The notes beneath the pieces are model-generated. The model did no database searches. It worked only from the letters and a program-made list of their open reading frames with translations, and was not told where the DNA came from. Of a DNA stretch of 64,000 nucleotides, positions 43,154 to 53,850 are shown one piece after another. Numbering within the stretch: the stretch's first letter is position 1; the number at the start of each line of letters is the position of its first letter. Where the stretch lies: NCBI RefSeq assembly GCF_019175385.1, contig NC_083346.1, forward strand, positions 1,240,001-1,304,000, in the 5' to 3' direction. The stretch comes from Lycium barbarum (Eukaryota; Streptophyta; Magnoliopsida; Solanales; Solanaceae). Made by a program: the position numbers and the translations under genes.

Positions 43154-44302
43154 TGTAGAAACTATACAATCTTGACTTATTTCATTCATTCATCAAGAGA
43201 GAATATATATAAGATACAATCTTGAACCCTAGTGAAACAAGGAAACTAAGATCCTAGTGAAATAAGGAAACTAACCAATATATGGTAATTAGTGAAACAA
43301 GGAAACTAACTAATATATGGTAATTATTACCCTACAAATATGCTATCAAATAATATAAAGATATTATACCGCAATACCCCCCCCCCCCCTCAAGTTGGAG
43401 CATGGGAATCAAAAATGCCCAACTTGGAAAGCAAGAAGTCAAATTGAGTTTTGCCGAGAGCTTTGGTAAAAATGTTTGCCAATTGTGAAGATGTTGAAAC
43501 GTGTGACGGAGCAACAAGTACAAGAAATCAGGGGCTCATGATGATCCAATTCTTGCTATAGAGCATGTAAATTTCCGTAATATACGGACACTGACATGAT
43601 TTTGGTCTGTTCACATTTAGCCAGGGAAGACCGAAGCTGTTGAACTCGTGGTCCATTAGTCTGCGCGAACCTCCTTTTAAGGTGATCCCAAAAGGGTTTT
43701 AGCTCCCTAAATTTTAACAAGGAAGATTTGACATCAGCATCAATGGTATTTGTGATCCAAGAGATTAACATTGCGTTAATTGCAGTCCAATCGGACTTTG
43801 TACAAGGAGGCTGCGGTTCAGTGATAGTGCCGTCCAAGAACTCAAATTTACGTCGTGCCTCCAACGCCGTTTGTATGTCGGCTGCCCATTCATCAAAATT
43901 GTCGCCCTTGAAACGAGTAGGCGTGATATAGTCCCCGGGTCGATCTTGAGGACCGAGAAAATAGGGAGAATTAGATTCAATTTTGGGTGGTGGTGGAGGA
44001 GGTACGGCGTCACCGACCATGGAAATTTACGATGAAGAGAAGAAAAAACCGTATGGCTCTGATACCATGTAGAAACTATACAATCTTGACTTATTTCATT
44101 CATTCACCAAGAGAGAATATATATATAAGATACAATCTTGAACCCTAGTGAAACAAGGAAACTAAGATCCTAGTGAAACAAGGAAACTAACCAATATATG
44201 GTAATTAGTGAAACAAGGAAACTAACTAATATATGGTAATTATCTCCTTACAAATATACTACCAAATAATATCAAATAATATAAAGATATTATACCGCAA
44301 TA
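43154..44302 (-). mobile_element. Gutted Ty1/copia element with unusual LTR ends (1149 bp)
   Basis: LTRs of about 223 and 235 bp lie at 43154-43376 and 44068-44302, with target duplication GAAGG at 43149-43153 and 44303-44307. On the minus strand the order is LTR, PBS (TGGTATCAGAGCC, 44055-44067), gag start, a deletion, the last codons of RNase H (ANIFTKALGKTQFDFLL, then KLGIFDSHAPT, about 43393-43490), a G-run polypurine tract (43377-43389) and the second LTR. The LTRs read TATTGCGG...TTTCTACA, so the 5' terminus carries TA before TTG and not the usual TG. Confidence 0.88.
43556..44020 (-). CDS. Truncated copia gag
   Basis: 154 residues remain. There is a proline run PPPPPP near residue 7, then ITPTRFKGDNFDEW, the N-terminal pattern of copia gag, a central domain with SWITNTIDADVKSSLL, and FWDHLKRRFAQTNGPRV. 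The frame ends where the internal deletion joins it to the RNase H tail. The zinc knuckle, protease, integrase and reverse transcriptase are absent. Any peptide made would be an incomplete capsid protein. Confidence 0.75.
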   Translation of the reverse strand: MVGDAVPPPPPPKIESNSPYFLGPQDRPGDYITPTRFKGDNFDEWAADIQTALEARRKFEFLDGTITEPQPPCTKSDWTAINAMLISWITNTIDADVKSSLLKFRELKPFWDHLKRRFAQTNGPRVQQLRSSLAKCEQTKIMSVSVYYGNLHAL

Positions 44303-44899
44303 GAAGGCAAAACTAATGAATTTATATACGTAAGACCCAATTCAAATCTTGTTTTGGTGAAAATTATTTTTGTCATTTTGAGCCTATCAAAAATTGTCCA
44401 GAGACATGCTTATAAAAGAATATGTCCACATTCATACACTTTAATGGACATTATTTTTTCCTAACCGTTAAATCCATTAATACAAATTAGTGTTACAGTT
44501 GTTATATATTCTAGCTATTACAACACAGTCGTTACCTCTACCTATATATCCAGGTTTTGTTTTCTTTCTTCAGAGATATATAAACAAACTTGTTCTTCAC
44601 TATTTCAATTTGTTGGTTTTTCTACTATAACAAACTCTTTGTTGTTTCTACTTTTGATATATGTCAAAAGAACTTGTTGAATCATGAGAAATATATTTTT
44701 AGCGGTAATAATTTTTAATTGATAATGTCATCAATGACGCTCCTCACGCGTTGAAGAATTTCCGTTGGTTTCCACTATAATTCAAGCATAATTCCAGAAT
44801 ATAAGAATATGAAGTGGGGTCATATCGTTACTCATACTATAAACCAACTCAGAGTTGACATCATTACCTACAACTTATTCGAAGGTATTATCTCATTTT

Positions 44900-45824
44900 T
44901 AGTGGCGGACTCAAAATTTTACACAAGCGAGTTCAATTACGATGTAATAAATGAGGATCATTGGTGATAACCAATAGTTTAAGCAACGTTAAGCAGAACA
45001 ATCCCCCCCCCAACCCTCCCCCCCCCCCCCCCACCCTTTTCTTTTTGTTAATAATGTAATCTCAAAATAGATTTATTTTAAACTCAACCCTCAATTTTTT
45101 TTAAAACAACTTGAGAAAAAAATTACAAAGAACCTATTACTTTTTTTTTTTTAAAAAAAACTATCTAATTAAAAGAGTTTTACTTCAACAAGAATTAAAA
45201 AATCTATTAACTCTATGCAATTTAACAAAATTCATTCATAATGACCAATTTTATTATTTACGAACAAAAGACGATAAAAAAAGTTATAAACTAAAAAACT
45301 AATATAAACTGATTAACTATATTAAAATAAACTATATATAATTTCAACAAATATAGTTGCATCTTTTAGCAAAAAAAACTATAAAAGCGAGTATCAAAAT
45401 TCATTTTATAACATTTTAATTTCTTTAAGGTAAAATAGATTTTATATAATTATTTTTTATTGAATTTGGGTAAGAAAACAAAATATAAAAGGTGACATAG
45501 GAAAAAAGAAAGACAATATAAAGGCTAGCTAGTTGACTACCAATCAACAGTAACTGACTTTTGTTGGCCAATACTTTGTTCTTTGTAGCATGGCAGGAAA
45601 ATTGGCCAAAAGTACATGCAGAGTGTCTAAAGAGGTTAGATCCCACATTCTGAAGGTGTAATTGAACCCACTTGACTGCTACGCTAAAGCCAAGCTTTGT
45701 GTCAAGTGAATTCAAAAGGTTTCATATATTAAAATGTAATGATGATTTTCCTTACAAAATAGTAAATTTACAGACCAAGTGGGTTCAATTGAATCCACTT
45801 GGCACCACATGGGTCTGCCCCTGG
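44900..45824. mobile_element. hAT-like non-autonomous element, second copy
   Basis: TAGTGGCGGACTCAAAATTTT at the left and GGGTCTGCCCCTGG at the right match the element at 25316-26164. TCATTTT (44893-44899) and TCATTCT (45825-45831) are an imperfect duplication. It includes poly-C runs at 45004-45032. Short frames inside are noise. Confidence 0.6.
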
Positions 45825-46855
45825 TCATTCTAGACGAAAAATTACGGGTACCTATAAACAGTTTGAGGGTGCAAAAAAACAATTTTGAACATTCTAACAT
45901 TTGTCTAAATAATAAAGATTGGTGTTCAGTTTAACTTGCGTATACATTTTGATATTGTAGTATTTAAAAGATGAAAAGACTCTAAATAAGTGCGTTTTCT
46001 TTGTCATGTCCCATCTCATTCTCTCATACTTATATGCACTACTATGAAATTACATCACCTTCTTAGCTCATGATGCTTTGGGAAATTAATTTCATGACCT
46101 ATCATTACAAGTAGCTTTTAAGTTTTTTTCTTTATGTAACTGCTTAAAGATTTAGAGTCTGTCAGACAACCATTAGACCATCCAAACATCGTTGACAGAG
46201 TTGAGAACGATCATCTATGACGCCAAGACCCAAAGGCCATGGATGTTGTTAATCGCGCTCTGATCAAATAGCCACGTGCCATCAACCAAACTTAGTGTTC
46301 TGTCTCCTTAGAACTCAAGGATACAGTGGTACGAGCCTATAGAACAGATCCTGTTCAAGTAAGGTCCTGCTTTTAAGTTATATACTCAGTATAAAACGAA
46401 ACACAAAAAATTGGTGAACAAACATAATTTTATAGAATCATTTTTATATATAAATTATAATAGGTCACAAGAAATCATTTATGTACCACACGAAAGGGTA
46501 GAATATATGAAAATATATCTGATTTGGAATAAATTCATTCTACTTGGCTGATAGGAAAAATTAAAATATTTTAATTGCGATTTATTCATTGGTTCCCAGG
46601 ATAAATTTATTCCTTACACCAAACATGGTACAAAAAATTAGGGGTGGGATATCCCAGCTTATACCATGCACCAAAGGACCCCTTAGTTCTTCAGTTCGAT
46701 TGTTTGGTTTTAGCCCCTTAGCCTTAGCCATCCTTTAACTTCTAGCCCAACACCAAAGGGATCTTTATATAAATAATCGGTCAAATTCACAGTTTACTTT
46801 TTCAAGTCGTTATACATAGATTATATAATTATTTATATACAGTTATGACACATAC
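45825..46855. other. Intergenic DNA with a MITE fragment
   Basis: 46520-46682 resembles the right half of the palindromic MITE at 42689 (TAAATTTATTCCTTACACC, CCCAGCTTATACC). The remaining sequence shows no gene. Confidence 0.5.
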
Positions 46856-47124
46856 TCCCTCCGTCCGAAAAAGATTGTCTTAATTACTATTTGGACGGTC
46901 AAAGATATTTTCTTTGATTTCAAATACTTTATAAATATTTGGCCGAACCCATCGGGAGACACCTGTGGTTGGCAAGATCTTTCACTTAGACACCTCAATT
47001 AAACCTTGTATCTATTGAACACTCAGACTACATCGAATTTGTTCCAATTGGACACTTTTTTGACAATAAACTAAAATTCCAAAGTGTGTGCAATACACTC
47101 GCTATGACGTGGTGTGATGACTAA
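46856..47124. mobile_element. Stowaway-like left end and an adjoining unclassified repeat
   Basis: TACTCCCTCCGTCCGAAAAAG at 46854 is the classic Stowaway/mariner MITE start but its right end is missing; the sequence switches near 46940 to a CACCTGTGGTTGGCAAGATC phrase of an unclassified dispersed repeat. Confidence 0.5.
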
Positions 47125-47404
47125 GAGCCTGTTTGGATGGGCTTATGCCTATAAGTTGTTTGCAGCTTATAAGCTAAAAAAAAATAAGTTGGGGTAGTAT
47201 AATATTTTTTTTTTTTTTTTGGCTTATAAGCTGTTTCAGCTTATAAGCTGCTTTAGATAAGCTAAGTCAAATGGGCCCAATTATTTTTTTTGAGCTTATT
47301 TTAAGCACAAAATGACTTTAAGCTGGCCAGCCAAACACTCAAAAAAATTGAAAACAACTTATAAGTAACATATAAGCACCTTATAAGCCAATCCAAACGG
47401 GCTC
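47125..47404. mobile_element. Tourist-like (PIF/Harbinger) MITE, 280 bp
   Basis: The ends GAGCCTGTTTGGATGGGCTT and (complement) GAGCCCGTTTGGATTGGCTT are inverted, with TAA on both sides (47122-47124, 47405-47407). Internally there are repeated AGCTTATAAGCT palindromes. Confidence 0.88.
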
Positions 47405-47407
47405 TAA

Positions 47408-48650
47408 TTAAAAGAGGACAGTTAGCATTTGGGTCCAGAATAATAATTAAAAAATAATTTTTTTAGATTCTTTTTTATTTTTTAGAAAAAAAGAAAATAA
47501 AAAAGGTATTTACTGAACCAAACCCGCACGTGCTGAGCCCGGGCACAACATCAAGGTAATAAAGTAATCACTAAGTTTCAATTTATGTGTCACAGTTTAA
47601 ATTTCGAGAGTTAAACAGTTTAGTTTTGACAGTGAATTCGGACATAGAATCTTTAAGTCTTTCAAAATTTACATATTTAAAAACTATATAAGAAGTACGA
47701 TAAATTTCAATACTTGACTATTCAAAATATTTAAAAGATATGAAAAATAATGATTTTTCTTAATTAAAAAATTTCTTTTCCTTTCAAGAAATGCATGTGA
47801 TGAAATGATATTTCTTTTCTTTTTTCTTTATCTAATATATTTTCTAAATTTGTTTTATAATAATATTATAACTATGATATAGCCTCAAATACATTAGCAT
47901 TGGATAAATTTAAATAATTAAATCATGTCTCTATGCAACAACGTATATATCTAATAATTTTGTTCCTTCTCATTTTTATTTTCTTTAAGGATCGATTTTG
48001 AAATTTATTTTCTATCGATTTATTTTTTTATTTTGAAATTTATATTTTATTGTATAATTGTGTTACATCATTAAACCTTTATATATTCAAAATAATTTTT
48101 TTAAATAAAATTTTGATCAAGAGAAATTTAATGGCAATTTTAGAATTACTAAGAAAATATGGTTGACGCTCAGCCAGTACCAAATGTGTTCTCCAAAATT
48201 AGTATTATTATCATTTTAGATTATCTTTTTGCATAGCTATTTGTATTAGATGACAACATAACCATGCACAACTTTTCAAGTATTTTTAAAGGGCTCAAAT
48301 TATATGTACCATATTGGATGTGGCAGCCCAAGTAAAAAAGAAATAATTTAGGGGCAAAAATAAGACATAGAAAAAAATCATGGTACATACCTCACCTCCA
48401 AAATGTTAGTCTAAGGGACTATGTATTACCAAAAAGGGTTTGAAAATATCTTGATTTATTGAAAACATACTTTGGTATATGAAGTAATAAATAACAAATA
48501 TAAGGGCAAATATTTGAAGGAGCAAAGCCTTTTTAGTTGGCAAACTAACTAAATGATTACAATGTAACTAAGTACTACAAAACTCTTTGGATTGTCTCTT
48601 ATATATAGTAGTAATTCTTCAAAAACAAAATGCCCAAAAGCCCACTCGGG
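47408..48650. other. Intergenic DNA, no gene seen
   Basis: A/T-rich with poly-A/T tracts. I see no coding frame with plant-like splice sites and no clean element ends. Confidence 0.55.
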
Positions 48651-48689
48651 GAGCCCAATTGTCATTAACTTGGGTGCTTAGCACGAATG

Positions 48690-48891
48690 CTCCATCTTCG
48701 GGTGATCTTTAATTTTTTATCTCTCAAATCAAGGCAAATTTATGCCTTAAGGCATAGTTCTGTAGTATGCCTTTTTCGGCAAAGTTTTATCTAACTACAT
48801 AGAAGTCATTTAGTTAAGGCATAACTAAAAGTATGCCCCATAAGGCCGAATTTTTCCTTAAGGCATAATTAAAAGTTTGCCTTGAAAAGTA

Positions 48892-48962
<71 letters not shown>

Positions 48963-49200
48963 TCAAGGCAAAGTCTGCCCCCTCCGGCAGACTTTTAGTT
49001 ATGCTTTACTAAAAGTCTGCCGGAGGGGGCGGAGCGAAATTGAAACTCTGCCTTGCGATTTTTTTAAAAAGTTTTGATTGACCGGGAGTTCAAATCCGGA
49101 ACCCACAGGTTTTAGGCAAAGGCCAAAACTTAAAGACTAATAATTTGAGGGACAAAATTTAAAGACCCCTCCAAAGAAGAACAATTCTGCGAATTGCCCT
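48690..49200. mobile_element. Fold-back element with TA microsatellite
   Basis: GATCTTTAATTTTTTATCTC at the left is inverted as AAATTTAAAGACCCC at the right. Between them lie TGCCTTAAGGCAT palindromes, a TA run of about 62 bases (48896-48959) and the hairpin AGTCTGCCCCCTCCGGCAGACT repeated inverted (48972-49035). It is related to the next element. Confidence 0.6.
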
Positions 49201-49265
49201 TTAACTTCTGGATAAGCCCAAAACAAAATGTGCCCCCACACATGAAGCCCAATTGTCATTAGTTT

Positions 49266-50043
49266 CCATTTTTTTGCGCGGATTGCCTTTCTTTTGGGGT
49301 GGTCTTTAAATTTTGCCCCTCATATTTGTGGTCTTTAAGTTTTGCCCTTTGCTTGGAAAGGTGGGCGCATACATGAAGTTCTGGGTTCGAACCCCCGCTC
49401 AGGCATAAAATAAAATAAAAAATTCGTCAGGCAGGACTGGGGGAGTGTATGCCGGATCCAGCATACAATCTTTAAGGAAAAGCTAAAGTTATGCCGGATC
49501 CGGCATAACTAAAAGTCTGCCCCATAAGGCAGAATTTTTCCTAAGACATAGTTTAGTTATGCCTTATGGGGCAGAATTTTAGTTAAGGCATAACAAAATT
49601 ATGCCCCATAAGGCAAGAACTTTTCTTAAGGCATAGACTTTGCCTTATAAGGCAAATTAAGTTATGCCTTAAGGAAAAGTTCCGCCTTATGGGCATACTT
49701 TTAGTTATGTCTTTGGGGCACACTTTTTAGTTAAGGCATAACTAAAAGTTTACCTTGAAAAGTAAAATATATATATATATATATATATGCTTCAAGGCAA
49801 AGTCTGTCGGAGGGGGCAGACTTTTAGTTAAACACAACTAAAAGTCTGCCCCCTCCGGCAGACTTCTAGTTAAACACAACTAAAAGTCTGCCGGAGGGGG
49901 CATAACAAAATTTAAACTTTGTCTTATAAGGCAAACTTTTAGTTATGCATCAAGGAAAACTTACGCCTTATTGAGCATACTTTTAGTTATGTTTTATGGG
50001 GCACACTTTTAGTTAAGGCATTACTAAAAGTTTATCCTAAAAA

Positions 50044-50075
<32 letters not shown>

Positions 50076-50310
50076 GTATATATGCTTCAAGGCAAAGTCT
50101 GCCCCCTCCGGCAGACTTTTAGTTAAACATGACTAAAAGTCTGCCGAAGGGGGCATAGCGAAATTTAAACTCTGCTTTGCAAATTTTTTTTAAATTTTTG
50201 ACTGAGCGGGGGTTCGAACCCGAAACCTATGGGTTTTAGCAGAAGGGCAAAATTTAAAAACCACAAATATGAGGGGCAAAATTTAAATACCACCCAAAAA
50301 AAAGGGCATC
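49266..50310. mobile_element. Long-inverted-repeat element, about 1.05 kb, next to the RPAC2 promoter
   Basis: CATTAGTTT flanks it at 49257-49265 and 50311-50319. The arms of about 90 bases (GGTGGTCTTTAAATTTTGCCC and CATATTTGTGGTCTTTAAG, inverted at 50222-50300) bound a core made of repeated hairpins with AGTCTGCCGGAGGGGGC and AGTTATGCCTTATGGGGC. Each arm ends inward with GGGTTCGAACCC. A 9-bp duplication fits a MULE. There is no transposase. Confidence 0.75.
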
Positions 50311-50319
50311 CATTAGTTT

Positions 50320-50361
50320 CTGCAGTCGTTGCTCGCCGTCGTTCAAGCCTTCAATATCAAG
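50320..50361 (+). promoter_or_regulatory. Possible 5' non-coding exon of RPAC2
   Basis: TGCAGTCGTTGCTCGCCGTCGTTC is unusually G/C-rich for the region and is followed by ATCAAG|GTTGCATTTTTTC, a plausible donor. The matching acceptor TTCTGTAAACAG lies 4 bases before the RPAC2 ATG. This is inference only; transcript data would settle it. Confidence 0.3.
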
Positions 50362-50809
50362 GTTGCATTTTTTCTCTCCTTTTACTTTCGTTTCTTCTCT
50401 CGTTTTTTCTTACGAGACTTAACTTCATGTGTACGTTTTTATTTCATTTAAATTTGTTTGATACGTTACTCAGTTTCTTTTGATATTCGTGTGCATGTCG
50501 AATTAGTTGAGTTGAATAATTCAACGTCTTGCGTGTTTGTGTCTCGCTCATATTGTTAAAAAGCTGATTATTACCTTCCTTTTTTTTTTTTTTTTCTTTT
50601 CATATTCACTTGATTTCTCAATTGCCTTTGTTGAAATAAAAGGGTAATAGTACATGAATAATTTTCCAATGCATCTTTCATAGTGGATGATAAGTTACTT
50701 TGGCTGAGGGTCTTCTAGTATGTAGCATGAATAAGCTGAGATTCTTGTAATTGCTTCCTATTGGTAAAAATACAATTACAGTTGAAAAAAATAGAAATAA
50801 AAAATGCTA

Positions 50810-51060
50810 CTCTCTCCGTCCCAATTTAAGTATCTTAGTTTGATCATGTACGAAGTTTAAGGAATAAAAATAAATTTTTAAATGTAGTGGTCCTAAATAA
50901 AAATGGTGTGTAATATATTATAATGTCGGTTGAATCTAGTTTTTTTAAAACTTGTCACGTAGGATGTTTGACTTGTCAACGTACTAAATTGTATAGAAAG
51001 AAGCTTTTTTTGGGATAGACCAAAAAGGCGGGTAAGACACTTAAATTGGGACGGAGGAAG
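50810..51060. mobile_element. Stowaway/mariner-type MITE, 251 bp
   Basis: CTCTCTCCGTCCCAATTTAAGT and (complement) CTTCCTCCGTCCCAATTTAAGT are terminal inverted repeats, with TA on both sides (50808-50809, 51061-51062). Confidence 0.92.
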
Positions 51061-51485
51061 TAGCAATTTCTTTGAGCTGAAGCGTCGAAATATCGCTCTT
51101 TTTAAAAGAAATTCAAGTCCACTATGATAAAATCTTCACCGGTCCAACAATAATACTCTTGATTTGTTTCCCTCCAAGATACAACAGCTCAACATCATCG
51201 TATGGCTCGAATAAAGTCTGGACTGGTTACGTTGTTCATTCCAGAGCTCCACCAATAAGAACACCTTCTTTTTTAGACGGCTCCTTGCACTTATATTTCG
51301 TTTGATTAGCCTTAGTGTTAACATCATGAAATTCAGCTTTTAATTTCACTATTTTATGTAGCTAAGGTGCTCCAGTAGTCTTCTAAGATAAAAAGAATGC
51401 TCCTGTAAGATGAAAGAATGCTCCTTGAATATCAAAATTTGGAGTACCTTTTATGAACCAAAGCTAGAAAAAGCACTGTCTGACC

Positions 51486-51606
51486 TATGCTGCTCAGACT
51501 CTTCAAAAATGTCGTCGGGTGCGTCTCGAATCCTCCAAAAGTAGTGCATTTTTTAAGGATCCGACATGGGTGCGTCAACTTTTTTGGAAATTCTGAGCAA
51601 CATAGC
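51486..51606. mobile_element. Short fold-back MITE, about 120 bp
   Basis: GCTGCTCAGACTCTTCAAAAATG is inverted as TTTTTTGGAAATTCTGAGCAAC, with internal GGGTGCGTCTCGAATCCTCC and AGGATCCGACATGGGTGCGTC also inverted. It lies in the putative 5' UTR intron of RPAC2. Confidence 0.75.
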
Positions 51607-51867
51607 CTTGTACTAGTTGAACTTCATAGTTGTTTATACTTTGGTCGTTTTAAACATTGGACCAATGGACCGCATAATTAAGGTCCACACTGATTTGGCT
51701 GCTTTCTTTTAGTAGTACAGGTTAAAGAAGTTTGATTTTGTATCCATTTGAGAGCTCTCATCTCACTTCTTACCGTGGTTCCTCCCTTTTTATTTCCTTT
51801 TATTTGGTATCCATAAAGTTCATTATTTTCGAGTTTCGCAAATGATCCTCATTTCTGTAAACAGTCA

Positions 51868-52952
51868 ATGGAACACGGTTCATTTGAGGATCAATCAAAA
51901 GCAACGTTCTCATTGACAGATGAGGACCATACGATGGCAAATGCTATCAGATTCACTCTAAATCAAGAGTTAGTAGTTCACCTCTTCCTTTCTTTTTTCA
52001 TTATTCATTAATCACTGCTAGAACTTTCATTTTCGCTTTATTTCCTCATGCAAACGACATTACATAATTTTCCTTCAAGCGGAATAATTGGTAAAATAGA
52101 GTGCTTTGGTATCTCATTTTGTATCATTCCGCTGAACTCATGTTAATCTTGTCGATGCATGTTCAGTCTTCCAACCCCTCCCCCTCTTCTTTTAACAAAG
52201 GTTTGTGCAACAAGCTTAGGATAATGATTAACTGATATCTACTTTCTTGCAGTCCAAGAGTAACATTTTGTGGATACAGCATTCCACATCCCTCTGATGC
52301 TCGAGTGAACATAAGAGTTCAGACTACTGGTAAAGCTAAAAGCCGTCTCCAACTCATCTTTATCAACGATTTCTCGAACTTATAGTACAAAAGCTTAAAT
52401 ATTTCTCTAGCAATAGCAATAGTACAGGAGTAGTCTTTATAGGGCGTGTCCTTTCATCATGTACCCGCGGACCAGATTTTCTGTTTTTCTTAAACTTATT
52501 CTCATCTATCATTCAAATTGGCATCTTGCATCCATGCTAATGCAACATGCTTGATATTTGCTAAAACTTCCATCATGGACTTTTTAAATAGTTGTTTCAT
52601 AGTTCCCGTCAAACCTAACAGACAATATTTGATGGATGGAGACTGGAAGTATTAAAACTCTTGACAAATTGGAAGGACCAAAACCGTTAAGTACATACTT
52701 AGTGCACTATTTTGAACCTACCCTCAAACATAAAGGACCATTTTTGTTATTTTCTCAGTTTTGGTACATAAAAATTTCGTAACTTTGTTGGTCTATTTGG
52801 TTTCTATTGCAGGAGATCCAGCGAGGGACGTATTGAACGATTCGTGTCAGGATCTAATGCTTATCTGCGAGAACGTTAGAGACACATTTAACAAGGCTAT
52901 TTTAAAGTTTAAAACTGAAGAAGGTCTGAGCTCTATGGATATCAAGAAATGA
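51868..52952 (+). CDS. RPAC2: DNA-directed RNA polymerases I and III subunit RPAC2 (AC19)
   Basis: Three coding exons: 51868-51968, 52253-52329 and 52813-52952, all with GT-AG introns, giving 105 residues. The protein is the small alpha-like subunit shared by RNA polymerases I and III; it pairs with RPAC1 (AC40) to start polymerase assembly in the nucleus. Diagnostic motifs are FSLTDEDHTMANAIRFTLNQ (residues 14-33), the GYSIPHP turn near 41-47, VNIRVQTTGDPARDVL and the helix after it. The start ATG opens MEHGS, the usual N terminus in plants. It lacks the charged C-terminal extension found in some relatives and ends SSMDIKK. The gene is tail to tail with the mannanase gene about 900 bases away. 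Its upstream side is crowded with inserted MITEs, the nearest large one ending at 50310. Confidence 0.9.
52600..52765. mobile_element. Partial repeat in RPAC2 intron 2
   Basis: CACTATTTTGAACCTACCCTC and AAAGGACCATTTTTGTTATTTT match the right arm of the fold-back element in the mannanase gene (about 56390-56455). Only the right half is recognisable. Confidence 0.5.
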
Positions 52953-53850
52953 TTGACAGGAAGTTTATATAAACCTTCTATCCAAGTCAAATTCTGGTAA
53001 CCTTATTTGCACAAAAGTTGCTTTTTGCAGAATCATTTTACCCCCATAGACCATATATATGTTACATCAGATTGTTAGCAACAATGCTTTTGCTTTAGTT
53101 CTAGCTTGTCGTAGAGCGACTTTCTGTTCTTTCAATTGTGCCTCTCTATCAACTTTGCATCTTTTCAATCTGATCCAAGAACTAAGAGCGGTCAAAGTCC
53201 TGTCTACAATGTGCTAAGGAGAAAAGCTCTTTTGTGAAAAATTTAGAGCTACATGTATGATCCAATGTGCTATCATGTTCCAATTCATATGCCACAAAAG
53301 AACGTGCAAGGAGAAAAACAATTGTCTTTATTTTCTAGTTAATGACATGAGTTGAGTTTAAATGAAGTAGTGAAGATTCATATAAGCCGATATCAACTTA
53401 TTTAGAACTGAGGCGTAGTTATTTTCCACTTGAGTAGTTTATTCGAAAGCCTTTGAAGTGAAAACAGGAACCCGGATTAATATCTTTTTAAGTAAAAATA
53501 ACAGAAATGCTGAACCAGGAAAACAAACTAAAAGAACAAACCAAAAGATTCTGGTCAATATCATTATTTCATTGAAAATGAACAAACCACTCACATTGAT
53601 GCTGCTATTGTAGTATATATGTACAACTAACACTATGATATACACGGACACAACTTTGATTTCCCATCTATACTTGGGGAAAAAAACTTGTTCTTGCAGT
53701 CATCCAGCTGACACTTCTTACACACCCTCGAGGCAAATCAGAACTTCAAATAATTCAAAACTGGTCGTTCCCACTCATTTCCACTATTTCTCCTTATGAT
53801 GTCCGTCTCCTTGAGGACGATGAAAAATATTGAATAACAATCATTGATAT

